A stretch of DNA of 64,000 bases from 630D-37 sp037447295 (GTDB taxonomy: Bacteria > Chloroflexota > Anaerolineae > Anaerolineales > Villigracilaceae), in assembly GCA_037447295.1 (NCBI GenBank), contig JBBIGZ010000009.1, forward strand, positions 8,923 through 72,922, in the 5' to 3' direction. The number at the start of each line of letters is the position of its first letter. Position 1 is the stretch's first letter. The notes below the pieces were generated by a model. The model was not told the DNA's origin. It ran no database searches and saw nothing but the letters and a program-made list of their open reading frames with translations. Positions 43,853 to 52,344 of this stretch are shown piece after piece. The position numbers and the translations under genes were made by a program.

Positions 43853-45176
43853 AAGCGACCTGCCCGGAGACCCAAACTGTCCACACTGCCACGGCCTGGG
43901 CTATTTGCGCGCCGATGTGCCTCCGGGGCATCCACGCTTCGGGAAGCTGGAGCCCTGCGTCTGTCGCACGCGGGAGATCACGCAGGAAGTACACCAGCGT
44001 CTATTCGCCCTTAGCCGATTGAGCGAGCTGAGCCAAATGCGCTTTGAGACCTTTCAGCCAAAAGGGCGCGGCGGGCTTTCCCCTCTCCAGGCGCAATCGC
44101 TGGAGATGGCACTCAACCAGGCACAACAATTCGCTCATTGCCTGGATGGCTGGCTGCTGCTGATGGGAGGCTATGGCTGTGGCAAGACGCACCTGGCGGC
44201 CGCGATCGCCAATTTTGCCGTCGAGCACGGGGTGCCGACGCTCTTCCTCACCGTTCCCGATCTGCTCGATCAGTTGCGCTTTGCCTACGAGGCCGAAGAG
44301 ACTACGTTTGAAGAGCGCTTCGAGGAAATTCGCAATGCCACGCTGCTGGTGTTGGATGATTTTGGCACCCAAAATGCCACTCCTTGGGCACAGGAGAAGC
44401 TCTTCCAGATCGTGAACTACCGCTATACCAACCGCCTGCCCACGGTGATCACCACCAACCTGAGCCTGGATGAGATCGAACCGCGCATTCGCTCCCGTTT
44501 GCAGGACCCGGAGCTGGTCACCAAAGCGATCATCCGCGCCCCCGATTATCGCCGCCCGACGAGCGATATGGGACACCCGGAACTTTCCTCCCTGGATCTC
44601 CATGCCGGTCAAACCTTTGAGACCTTCTCTATGCGGGAGGATGAGGAACTCGATGCTGAGGCCAGGCGCAGCCTGAAGGAGGCACTCAAAGAAGCGGAAA
44701 AATTTGCCCGTCAGCCGCGCGGCTGGTTGGTGTTGACCGGGGATTACGGCTGCGGCAAGACGCATCTGGCGGCAGCGATTGCCAATCAGCAGGCGCGTTC
44801 GGGCGATCCGCCCCTCTTCATCATGGTGCCCGATCTGCTCGATCACTTGCGTGCTACCTTTAGTCCTTCCAGCCCGGTGACCTTCGATCGCCGCTTTGAA
44901 GAGATCCGCACCGCTCCGCTGCTCATCCTCGATGACCTGGGCACCCAATCCATGACCCCCTGGGTGCGCGAGAAGCTAGCGCAGCTCTTCAATTACCGTT
45001 ACGACGCCATGTTGCCAACCGTGATCACCATCGCCGCCGATGCGCTGGGGGAACTGGATATGCGCATCCGTAGCCGCCTGCTCGATGAGCGACTGGTGAA
45101 GATCGTGGCGATCACCGCGCCGCCCTACCACGCCCGCAAAACCGCCCGGCGCAAAAAGAAGACGGAAGAACGGTAG
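43767..45176 (+). CDS. Tandem-AAA+ DnaC/DnaI-like helicase loader
   Basis: 469 residues. A putative zinc-binding segment (CPHCHGLGY at about 38-46 and CVC at about 64-66) is followed by two DnaC/DnaI-type ATPase domains. Domain 1: Walker A GGYGCGKTHLAAAIAN (near 134) and Walker B LLVLDDFGTQ. Domain 2, about 190 residues later: GDYGCGKTHLAAAIANQ (near 325) and LLILDDLGTQ. Both copies keep the following NYRY and RIRSRL sensor/arginine-finger regions. Ordinary loaders have one such domain. GTG 43767 is the likely start, as GGGAGG lies 9 bases upstream; TTG 43758 abuts it. It presumably loads the DnaB helicase two genes upstream. Confidence 0.9.
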   Translation: MPKSKIEESLERIAARMSAEKLTSSSVNRSDLPGDPNCPHCHGLGYLRADVPPGHPRFGKLEPCVCRTREITQEVHQRLFALSRLSELSQMRFETFQPKGRGGLSPLQAQSLEMALNQAQQFAHCLDGWLLLMGGYGCGKTHLAAAIANFAVEHGVPTLFLTVPDLLDQLRFAYEAEETTFEERFEEIRNATLLVLDDFGTQNATPWAQEKLFQIVNYRYTNRLPTVITTNLSLDEIEPRIRSRLQDPELVTKAIIRAPDYRRPTSDMGHPELSSLDLHAGQTFETFSMREDEELDAEARRSLKEALKEAEKFARQPRGWLVLTGDYGCGKTHLAAAIANQQARSGDPPLFIMVPDLLDHLRATFSPSSPVTFDRRFEEIRTAPLLILDDLGTQSMTPWVREKLAQLFNYRYDAMLPTVITIAADALGELDMRIRSRLLDERLVKIVAITAPPYHARKTARRKKKTEER

Positions 45177-45246
45177 CCACATTCCACCGTCCACTGTCCA
45201 CCGTCCACGGTCTACCGTCTACCTCCCACCCACCGTCCACGGTCCC
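45177..45246. repeat. Heptamer repeat cluster H
   Basis: The most regular cluster: consecutive TTCCACC, GTCCACT, GTCCACC, GTCCACG, GTCTACC, GTCTACC, TCCCACC (45182-45230), a 4-base break, then GTCCACG. It starts right after the loader stop codon and ends 26 bases before the -10 of the next gene. Confidence 0.85.
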
Positions 45247-45272
45247 TTCTACACACCACCCCTTTCCTGAAG

Positions 45273-45278
45273 TAAAAT
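45273..45278 (+). promoter_or_regulatory. -10 of the nucleoside phosphorylase gene, predicted leaderless
   Basis: TAAAAT followed by TCAACC and then ATG 45285, again a 6-base gap. No Shine-Dalgarno sequence is possible. Confidence 0.55.
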
Positions 45279-45284
45279 TCAACC

Positions 45285-46604
45285 ATGCGAGCCGTTGATA
45301 TTATCCTCAAAAAACGCGATGGGTTAGAACTGACGCGAGAGGAGATCGAGTTTTTCGTTCAAGGTTTCACCCGCGGCGAAATTCCGGATTACCAAGTGGC
45401 CGCTTGGGCCATGGCAGTCTTTCTGCGGGGTATGACCGAACGGGAAACCGCCGATCTGACCATGGCCATGGCGTTTTCCGGTCAGGTGCTCGATCTCAGC
45501 AACGTCGTGGGGATCGCCGTAGATAAACATTCTTCCGGCGGCGTGGGGGATAAGACCTCGCTGGTGGTCCTGCCCTGGGTAGCCGCTTGCGGGTTACCGG
45601 TTGGTAAAATGTCCGGGCGCGGGCTCGGCTTCAGCGGCGGGACGCTGGATAAGATGGAGTCCATTCCCGGCTACCGCGTCGACTTGAGCACTCAGGAATT
45701 CATCGAGCAACTGCGCAGGATCGGCATTGTGCTCACTGGTCAATCCCTCGATCTGGCCCCGGCAGATGGCAAGCTCTATGCCTTGCGCGATGTCACCGCC
45801 ACGGTGGATTCGATCCCGCTGATTGCCTCTTCGATCATGAGCAAAAAGATCGCCGCCGGCACCCAGGCAATCGTGCTGGACGTGAAATGCGGCAACGGCG
45901 CTTTCATGGAGACCCTTGAACGCGCCCGCGCCTTGGCGCGCCTGATGGTCGCCATCGGCAAACAGGTCGGTCGGTGCACGGTAGCCATGCTCTCGGATAT
46001 GAATCAACCCCTTGGTCATGCCGTCGGCAACGCGCTGGAGGTGCGCGAGGCCATCGATACCCTGCACGGCAAAGGCCCGAAGGATTTTTACGAACATTGC
46101 CATCACATCGCCGCCCATATGCTTGTGCTTGGAAGGAAGGCAAACAGCCTGGAAGAAGCACATCCCCTGCTTGATCAGGCCCTGCACTCTGGCGCCGCCT
46201 GGGAGATGTTTCGTAAGCTAGTACAAGCACAGGGTGGAGATGTGCGCTATGTGGATGAACCTCAGCGCCTGCCGCGTGCTCGCTGGATCGAACAGGTTCC
46301 GGCGCCGCGCAGTGGGTACCTATCTACCATCCATGCCCGCACCATCGGGGAAACGGCGGTGCTCCTCGGCGCCGGCCGCGCCCGCAAAGGCGATCCGATC
46401 GATCACGCCGTGGGATTTATCATCCCGCACAAAGTGGGAGACTGGGTAGAAGCAGGGGAGCCGCTCTTTGAAATCCACGCCAATCGCCAGGAAGACCTGG
46501 AGCCGGCACGCCGCAGGTTGCAGGAAGCCTTTTCCTGGAGCGAAACGCCCGTCTCCCCTCTGCCACTCTTCTACGGGATCGAGGACGAAAGTACCCTGGA
46601 GTAG
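45285..46604 (+). CDS. deoA: Pyrimidine-nucleoside (thymidine) phosphorylase
   Basis: 439 residues. VDKHSSGGVGDKTSLVVLPW (phosphate site), KMSGRGLGFSGGTLDKMES, the LYALRDVTATVDSIPLIASS signature and KIAAGTQAIVLDVKCGNGAFM are all present, closest to Bacillus Pdp. It cleaves thymidine, deoxyuridine and probably uridine with phosphate, feeding base salvage and pentose catabolism. The C-terminal PYNP domain (GRARKGDPIDHAVGF) is intact. The ATG has no ribosome site, but its -10 lies 6 bases upstream, implying a leaderless message. comM follows after 2 bases. Confidence 0.95.
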   Translation: MRAVDIILKKRDGLELTREEIEFFVQGFTRGEIPDYQVAAWAMAVFLRGMTERETADLTMAMAFSGQVLDLSNVVGIAVDKHSSGGVGDKTSLVVLPWVAACGLPVGKMSGRGLGFSGGTLDKMESIPGYRVDLSTQEFIEQLRRIGIVLTGQSLDLAPADGKLYALRDVTATVDSIPLIASSIMSKKIAAGTQAIVLDVKCGNGAFMETLERARALARLMVAIGKQVGRCTVAMLSDMNQPLGHAVGNALEVREAIDTLHGKGPKDFYEHCHHIAAHMLVLGRKANSLEEAHPLLDQALHSGAAWEMFRKLVQAQGGDVRYVDEPQRLPRARWIEQVPAPRSGYLSTIHARTIGETAVLLGAGRARKGDPIDHAVGFIIPHKVGDWVEAGEPLFEIHANRQEDLEPARRRLQEAFSWSETPVSPLPLFYGIEDESTLE

Positions 46605-46606
46605 GT

Positions 46607-48157
46607 ATGCTGGCGAGGGTCTATTCCTGTGCCGTGATCGGCCTGGATGGTGTGATCATCGAAGTGGAGGTGGACTATACCGCCGGCATGGGTGGGGTCG
46701 TGATCGTCGGCCTGCCGGATGCTGCCGTTCAAGAAAGCCGCGAGCGTGTACAGACGGCCATCCGCAATGCTGGGCTACCCTTCCCGCGACGGCGCGTGGT
46801 TGTCAACCTGGCCCCGGCCTCGGTCCGCAAGGAAGGCGCAGCCTACGATTTACCGATCGCGTTAGGAGTGCTCATCCTCACCGGGATCATACCGGCCTCT
46901 GCGATCGAGGAGACGCTGGTCGTGGGCGAACTTTCGCTGGACGGGTTGGTGCGCCACGTGCGCGGCGTGCTCCCCATGGCGGCAGCGGCACGCGAACAGG
47001 GATTCCGGCGTATCCTCGTTCCCGAAGCCGATGCCGCCGAAGCGGCGCTGATCCCAGATTTGGAAGTGATCCCGGTCACTTCCTTGGCGGCGCTGGTACA
47101 GCATCTCAACGGCACACATCCGATCCCTCCTTATCAGGCCTCACCCACGGAAGAAGAGCAACCGTTACTCTATACGCCGGTGGATTTTGCCGAAATCAAA
47201 GGACAGGAACACGCCAAACGCGCCCTCGAGGTGGCGGCTGCCGGCGGACATAACGTGCTCATGATCGGCAGCCCCGGCGCCGGCAAAACCCTGCTGGCGC
47301 GCGCCTTACCGGGCATCCTGCCACCCATGACGATCGAAGAAGCGCTGGAAGTGACCCGCATCTACTCGGTAGCCGATCAGCTGCCCCCTGGCGTGCCGCT
47401 AATCCGCCAGCGCCCGTTCCGCGCGCCACATCATACGATCAGTCACGCTGGGCTGGTGGGAGGCGGCAATATTCCTGGACCGGGCGAAATCTCCTTGGCG
47501 CATCGCGGGGTGCTTTTCCTGGATGAGCTGCCGGAATTCGGCATGCGCGTGTTAGAAGTGTTGCGTCAACCAATGGAAGATAAAGTGGTCACTATCAGCC
47601 GCGCCCAAGGCTCCTTGACCTTCCACGCCAACTTTCAGCTGGTGGCGGCGATGAATCCGTGTCCCTGCGGTTACTACGGCGATCCGCTCAAGGCCTGCAC
47701 CTGCGCGCCGGCCGCGGTTACAAAGTATCAAAAGCGCATCTCCGGCCCCTTGCTGGATCGCATTGATATCCATGTTGAAGTGCCACGGGTGGATTATGAC
47801 AAACTGGCGGCCGATCGGCTGGGCGAACCTTCGGCGGTGATTCGCGAGCGCGTGCAGCGCGCCCGCGAAATGCAACAGCGACGCTTTGCCCCGCTCAACG
47901 ATGGCAGAGACTCGCCGATCCTCTCCAACGCGGATATGGGATTGAGCGAAGTGCGCCAATTCTGCCGCTTGACCGAGCAGGGGGAACAACTCATGCGGTT
48001 GGCCATGGTCCAGATGAACCTTTCTGCACGCGCCTATCATCGCCTGCTCAAAGTGGCGCGCACCATCGCCGATCTGGCCGGCAGCGAGCAAATTCAGCCC
48101 ACCCATTTGGCAGAAGCACTACAATACCGCCCCAAGCCGGGATTGCTAAACGCCTAA
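46607..48157 (+). CDS. comM: YifB/ComM-family Mg-chelatase-like AAA+ ATPase
   Basis: 516 residues. An N-terminal Lon-substrate-like domain (GLPDAAVQESRERVQTAIRNAG, NLAPASVRKEGAAYDLPIALG) is followed by an AAA+ domain with Walker A MIGSPGAGKTLLARALPGILP near 220 and Walker B GVLFLDELPEF, and a C-terminal Mg-chelatase domain with the cysteines CPCGYYGDPLKACTC. ComM is a hexameric branch-migration helicase that promotes integration of transformed DNA. Possible role in uptake of foreign DNA here; no other competence genes are in the window. Two bases after deoA. Confidence 0.95.
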   Translation: MLARVYSCAVIGLDGVIIEVEVDYTAGMGGVVIVGLPDAAVQESRERVQTAIRNAGLPFPRRRVVVNLAPASVRKEGAAYDLPIALGVLILTGIIPASAIEETLVVGELSLDGLVRHVRGVLPMAAAAREQGFRRILVPEADAAEAALIPDLEVIPVTSLAALVQHLNGTHPIPPYQASPTEEEQPLLYTPVDFAEIKGQEHAKRALEVAAAGGHNVLMIGSPGAGKTLLARALPGILPPMTIEEALEVTRIYSVADQLPPGVPLIRQRPFRAPHHTISHAGLVGGGNIPGPGEISLAHRGVLFLDELPEFGMRVLEVLRQPMEDKVVTISRAQGSLTFHANFQLVAAMNPCPCGYYGDPLKACTCAPAAVTKYQKRISGPLLDRIDIHVEVPRVDYDKLAADRLGEPSAVIRERVQRAREMQQRRFAPLNDGRDSPILSNADMGLSEVRQFCRLTEQGEQLMRLAMVQMNLSARAYHRLLKVARTIADLAGSEQIQPTHLAEALQYRPKPGLLNA

Positions 48158-48267
48158 CCTTTGCATCTCATCTTGCACAGTTATTCGGCCGGCAAGGTGA
48201 GAGCGAATCTTGTACTAATCATAGGCGCGTAATTCAGCTAGGGTTCTCTAAAGCGCAGGAGGCAACT

Positions 48268-49602
48268 ATGCAATTCCCTGATTCCCCTCTTTCTCTGTGG
48301 CTTGATACGTACGGTCCTTACACTCCGCAGTCCCCCTTACAGGGTGAGGTCAAAGTGGATGTGGTCATCATCGGCGGTGGCTTTACCGGGGTCATGACTG
48401 CCTATGAGCTAAAACGCGCTGAGCCCGCTCTGCGAATCGCCCTATTGGAAGCTCGAACCATCGGCTATGGTGCTAGCGGGCGCAACGGCTCATTCGCCAT
48501 GACGGTAGTGGGCTTAGGCTTCGGCGTCATGCCAAAGATCATGGGGCGAGAACGTTTCAAAGCCGCACACCAGTATATGGTGCGCGCCGTCGAAACACTG
48601 GATGAGCTGATCCAACGAGAAGGCCTGGAATGCGAGCGCATTCGGCCAGGATTCCTGCGCGTGGCCACCACCCAGGCCTATGTGCATCGCCTACAACATG
48701 ACGTAGAAACGATGAACGCGCTGGGGTTTGATGATATTTACTGGATCAATCGGGAAGAAGTACAAGCACGGGCCAACTCCTCACGTTATCTGGGTGCCTT
48801 GTGGGAGCCGCGGCTTCTGCTGGTGAATCCGGCCAAGCTAGTACGGGCAGAAAGAGAACTAATTTTGCGCCTAGGAGTTGAAGTCTATGAAAACACACCG
48901 GTTCTTGAAATCACTTCACGTCCCAGGTTTCAGCTCAAGACGCCCCAAGGCAAAGTGAGCAGTGAAAAACTAGTCTTTGCGACAAACGCCTATTCCCATC
49001 TCTTTCCTGAATTGCGTCGCAAGCAAATCCCAGCTTTCACTTACATGATCGCCACAGAACCACTGACCCAGGAACAGTTGGCACCCATCGGTTGGGCAAA
49101 CCGCGAAGGCATCGAAGATGCTCGCAATCTGATCCACTACTACCGCTTAACACTCGACAATCGCCTAGTGATGGGGGGCGGGCCGGTGGGGCTCACCTTT
49201 GCCAATAACCTGAACGGGGATCGCAACCTCTCTGCATGGAAGCATCTGGAAGAACACATCCGCTTTTTGTTCCCTTCTCTGGCAGGAGTGCGCATTACTC
49301 ACCGCTGGGGTGGTCCGTTCTCGGTTACCATGGACTTAACCCCAGCCATGGGCTATCTCGGCGACCGGCGCGCAGTCTACAGTCTGGGGTGCATTGGGCA
49401 TGGCGTTTCTGCCAGTCACCTGAATGCTCAAACCATCCGAGACTTGATCCTGGAACGTCAAAGCGATTTGCTGGACTGCCCGTTTGTCAACCGGCGCGTC
49501 ATCCCATGGCCGCCTGAACCTCTCCGCGTTGCCATAGCCTTTGCTTTACGCAGCTATCTGCAGGCTGAAGATTGGTTCTACGAAAGAGAGCTTGCCGCCT
49601 AA
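48268..49602 (+). CDS. FAD-dependent oxidoreductase (DAO family, PuuB-like)
   Basis: 444 residues. An N-terminal Rossmann motif VVIIGGGFTGVMTAYELKR is followed by the LLEARTIGYGASGRNGSF block that binds FAD, where a His or Ser anchors the flavin in PuuB-type enzymes. The C-terminal GGPFSVTMDLTPAMGYLGD and SLGCIGHGVSASHL complete the DAO fold. Relatives oxidise secondary amines such as gamma-glutamylputrescine, sarcosine or glycine; substrate not assignable. AGGAGG lies 6 bases before the ATG. The 110-base gap upstream holds no gene. Confidence 0.9.
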   Translation: MQFPDSPLSLWLDTYGPYTPQSPLQGEVKVDVVIIGGGFTGVMTAYELKRAEPALRIALLEARTIGYGASGRNGSFAMTVVGLGFGVMPKIMGRERFKAAHQYMVRAVETLDELIQREGLECERIRPGFLRVATTQAYVHRLQHDVETMNALGFDDIYWINREEVQARANSSRYLGALWEPRLLLVNPAKLVRAERELILRLGVEVYENTPVLEITSRPRFQLKTPQGKVSSEKLVFATNAYSHLFPELRRKQIPAFTYMIATEPLTQEQLAPIGWANREGIEDARNLIHYYRLTLDNRLVMGGGPVGLTFANNLNGDRNLSAWKHLEEHIRFLFPSLAGVRITHRWGGPFSVTMDLTPAMGYLGDRRAVYSLGCIGHGVSASHLNAQTIRDLILERQSDLLDCPFVNRRVIPWPPEPLRVAIAFALRSYLQAEDWFYERELAA

Positions 49603-49641
49603 GCGCCCGAAAGAAGATCATCGCCCACAGCCACCGCCCGC

Positions 49642-49700
49642 GTCCCATGTTCCACGGTCCACCTTCCACGGTCTACGGTCCACGGTCCATCGTCCCTACG
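49642..49700. repeat. Heptamer repeat cluster I
   Basis: About seven degenerate units (TTCCACG, GTCCACC, GTCTACG, GTCCACG, GTCCATC) ending 3 bases before the -35 box of the mscL promoter. Confidence 0.8.
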
Positions 49701-49702
49701 CG

Positions 49703-49731
49703 TTGACACCGCTCCTCACTCCGAGTACAAT
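49703..49731 (+). promoter_or_regulatory. Sigma-70-type promoter of mscL
   Basis: TTGACA (49703-49708), 17-base spacer, TACAAT (49726-49731). The best promoter match in the window. A leader of about 24 bases carries AGGAGGAG before ATG 49762. Confidence 0.82.
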
Positions 49732-49761
49732 CCTGAGAAATCCCACACCCAAGGAGGAGTC

Positions 49762-50160
49762 ATGCTCAAGGAATTCAAAGAATTCGCCCTACGCGGCAAT
49801 GTCATCGATCTGGCTGTCGGTGTCATCATCGGCGGCGCATTTGGCAAGATTGTCAGCTCACTGGTTGGTGATATCCTCATGCCACTGATCGGCCTATTGA
49901 CCGGCGGCATCAACCTCAGCGGCCTGGAATTCACCGTCGGTGAGGCTGCCGTGCGCTATGGCGCATTTCTCCAGGCTGTTGTGGATTTCCTAACCGTAGC
50001 CTTTGCGATTTTCTTCTTCGTGCGTGCCTTCAACCGCCTACGTGCCCGGCCTGAGCCGGCTCCCGCTCCTGCCGAACCGACCACCAAGGAGTGTCCCTAC
50101 TGCTTTAGCACCATTCCCATCAAGGCCACACGTTGTCCCTACTGCACCTCCACACTTTGA
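49762..50160 (+). CDS. mscL: Large-conductance mechanosensitive channel with C-terminal zinc ribbon
   Basis: 132 residues. N-terminal FKEFALRGNVIDLAVGVIIGGAF (TM1 gate with the conserved Asn-Val-Asp), then TM2 (FLQAVVDFLTVAFAIFFFVRA) define MscL, the pressure-relief pore. After a Pro/Ala linker the usual C-terminal helix bundle is replaced by a zinc ribbon, CPYCFSTIPIKATRCPYC. Many MscLs from this part of the bacterial tree are reported with such tails, but its role is unknown. The stop overlaps the uvrD/pcrA start (TGATG). Confidence 0.94.
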   Translation: MLKEFKEFALRGNVIDLAVGVIIGGAFGKIVSSLVGDILMPLIGLLTGGINLSGLEFTVGEAAVRYGAFLQAVVDFLTVAFAIFFFVRAFNRLRARPEPAPAPAEPTTKECPYCFSTIPIKATRCPYCTSTL

Positions 50161-52331
50161 TGGATTGGCTCACTTCCCTCAACCCGCAACAGGTTCAAGC
50201 TGTAACCGCCGGCGATGGCCCGATCCTGGTCATCGCCGGCCCTGGCTCCGGCAAAACACGCGTCCTCACCCACCGCATCGCCTATCTCCTCCATGCGCGC
50301 GGGGTGCGCCCGTGGGAGATCATGGCCGTGACGTTCACCAACAAAGCGGCACGCGAAATGCAGGAACGGCTTCAAAGTTTGCTCGGCCCTTCTGCTCTCA
50401 ACGGCATGTCGCTGGGCACGTTCCATGCCCTCTGTGCTCGCATTTTGCGCCGCGAATCCACCTACCTGCCCCTGGATTCGAACTTCGTCATTTTTGATGC
50501 CGACGATCAGGAACGGGTGATCAAAAACGTCATCCGCGAGCTGAACTTGGACGAGAAAACCTACCGTCCGGCGGCTGTCCATGCCGCTATCTCACGCGCC
50601 AAAAACGAGCTACTCTTTCCCGATGATTACCCTACTCAGAACTACCGCGATCAGGTCATCCAGCGCATATACCGCCGCTATCAGGAAATGCTCCGCCAAT
50701 CCAATGCGGTGGATTTTGACGACCTCCTACTGTGGATGGCCTATCTGCTCTCTGAATATCCTGAAGTCCGCGAAAAATACGCCCGCCGTTTCCGCCATAT
50801 CCTCGTGGATGAATTCCAGGACACCAACCTGGCCCAATATACCCTCCTACGTCATCTCGCCTCGATCCATCGCAATCTCTTCGCCGTGGGCGATCCAGAT
50901 CAATCCATTTACCGCTGGCGCGGTGCCGATTACCGGAACATCCGCCGCTTTGAACAAGATTTTCCGGACGTACAGATCATCCTGCTAGAGCAAAATTATC
51001 GTTCTCGCCAGAACATCCTGGATGCGGCCTCCGCCGTCATCCGTCACTCGCAAACCCATCGCCCACGCCGCCTCTATAGCGAACGTGGTCAGGGCGAAAA
51101 AATTTACTACTACGAGGCCCGCGACGATTACGAAGAGGCCTCCTTTGTCACCGAAACGGTGGCCAACCTGCTCACCTCGCGCCAATTCCCGCCGGGCGAA
51201 ATCGCCATCATGTACCGCACGAATGCCCAATCGCGCCTGCTGGAAGAGGCCTTCTTGCAAATGCGCCTGCCCTATCGTCTGGTTGGCGCACAGCGCTTCT
51301 ATGGCCGCCGCGAGATCAAGGACCTGATCGCCTTTCTGCGCCTGGTACACAACCCGGATGACATCGTCAGCCTCGACCGAGTGATCAACATCCCGCCGCG
51401 CGGCATTGGCGATCGCACCCTGCTTGCGCTGCACACCGTTGCTCGGCAGGCCGGCGTCTCGCCGGGAAAAGTGTTGATCGATCTCGCCCGCGGCTCGGCC
51501 TCCACCTACTGGCAGGCTTTCAGTGGCCGTTCGGTGGTGCTCCTGGCCGATTTCGGCGCCACCCTCGCCCGCTGGCGTGCCCTGGTCAACACCACAACCC
51601 TGCCGGAGCTCTTCGATCGCATCCTCATCGACCTCAACTACCGAGAATACATCAACGATGGCACCGAAGAAGGCATGGATCGTTGGGAAAACGTCCAGGA
51701 ATTGCGCCGCCTCACGCGTGAATACGAAACGCGCACCCTGGAAGAATTCCTGGAAAACATTGCCCTCGTCTCCGATCAGGATACCATCACCAACAACGAT
51801 GCTCCCACCCTGCTCACACTCCACGCCGCCAAGGGTCTGGAATTTGCCGTCGTCTTTCTGGTTGGCCTGGATGATGGTCTGCTCCCTCATAGCCGCTCCT
51901 TTAGCGATCCAGAAAGCATGGAAGAAGAGCGTCGTCTCTTTTATGTGGGCATCACCCGTGCCAAAGAACGCCTTTACCTGGTGCGTGCCCTCCAACGCGG
52001 CAGCCGCGACTATCGAGAGGAAACCATCCCCTCGCGTTTTCTGGAGGATATTCCACCCCATCTGCTGGATGGCCGCTCTCGCAGCGGACGTGGCCTCCGA
52101 AGCGTTTCTGCCCCCTCGAGCCAAGCGCAGTCGTTTGGGACCTCGAGCGGATTGGCTGCGCCTCAAGCTCGTTTCGCCGCCGGAACACGGGTGCAACATC
52201 CCCTTTGGGGCGAAGGGCTCGTCCTCCAGAGCCGTATTCAGGATGGCGAAGAAGTTGTGGATGTCGCCTTTGAGAGCGTCGGCTTCAAACGTCTGATCGC
52301 CTCCATTGCCGGACTCGTCCCCATTCCATAA
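50160..52331 (+). CDS. pcrA: UvrD/PcrA-type ATP-dependent DNA helicase
   Basis: 723 residues, superfamily 1A 3'-5' helicase. Motifs: LNPQQVQAV (Q motif), Walker A AGPGSGKTRVLTHRI, TFTNKAAREM, DEFQDTN (Walker B), GDPDQSIYRWRGA, the 2B domain, LLTLHAAKGLEFAVVFLVG and YVGITRAKERLYL. The C-terminus after residue 640 is a Ser-rich linker and then a small Tudor-like domain (VQHPLWGEGLVL...VDVAFESVGFKRL), typical of PcrA and used to contact RNA polymerase. The start, ATG 50160, overlaps the mscL stop; the upstream open frame is mscL shadow. Confidence 0.95.
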   Translation: MDWLTSLNPQQVQAVTAGDGPILVIAGPGSGKTRVLTHRIAYLLHARGVRPWEIMAVTFTNKAAREMQERLQSLLGPSALNGMSLGTFHALCARILRRESTYLPLDSNFVIFDADDQERVIKNVIRELNLDEKTYRPAAVHAAISRAKNELLFPDDYPTQNYRDQVIQRIYRRYQEMLRQSNAVDFDDLLLWMAYLLSEYPEVREKYARRFRHILVDEFQDTNLAQYTLLRHLASIHRNLFAVGDPDQSIYRWRGADYRNIRRFEQDFPDVQIILLEQNYRSRQNILDAASAVIRHSQTHRPRRLYSERGQGEKIYYYEARDDYEEASFVTETVANLLTSRQFPPGEIAIMYRTNAQSRLLEEAFLQMRLPYRLVGAQRFYGRREIKDLIAFLRLVHNPDDIVSLDRVINIPPRGIGDRTLLALHTVARQAGVSPGKVLIDLARGSASTYWQAFSGRSVVLLADFGATLARWRALVNTTTLPELFDRILIDLNYREYINDGTEEGMDRWENVQELRRLTREYETRTLEEFLENIALVSDQDTITNNDAPTLLTLHAAKGLEFAVVFLVGLDDGLLPHSRSFSDPESMEEERRLFYVGITRAKERLYLVRALQRGSRDYREETIPSRFLEDIPPHLLDGRSRSGRGLRSVSAPSSQAQSFGTSSGLAAPQARFAAGTRVQHPLWGEGLVLQSRIQDGEEVVDVAFESVGFKRLIASIAGLVPIP

Positions 52332-52344
52332 AAGGGAGTTTATC

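Noticed and set aside
44001..44948. 315-codon minus-strand open frame inside the loader gene
   Set aside because: Its translation is antisense to the two AAA+ domains and itself shows a mirror duplication, as expected from a shadow.
45177..45246. CRISPR array
   Set aside because: Repeat units are 7 bases long, degenerate and contiguous, with no spacers and no cas genes.
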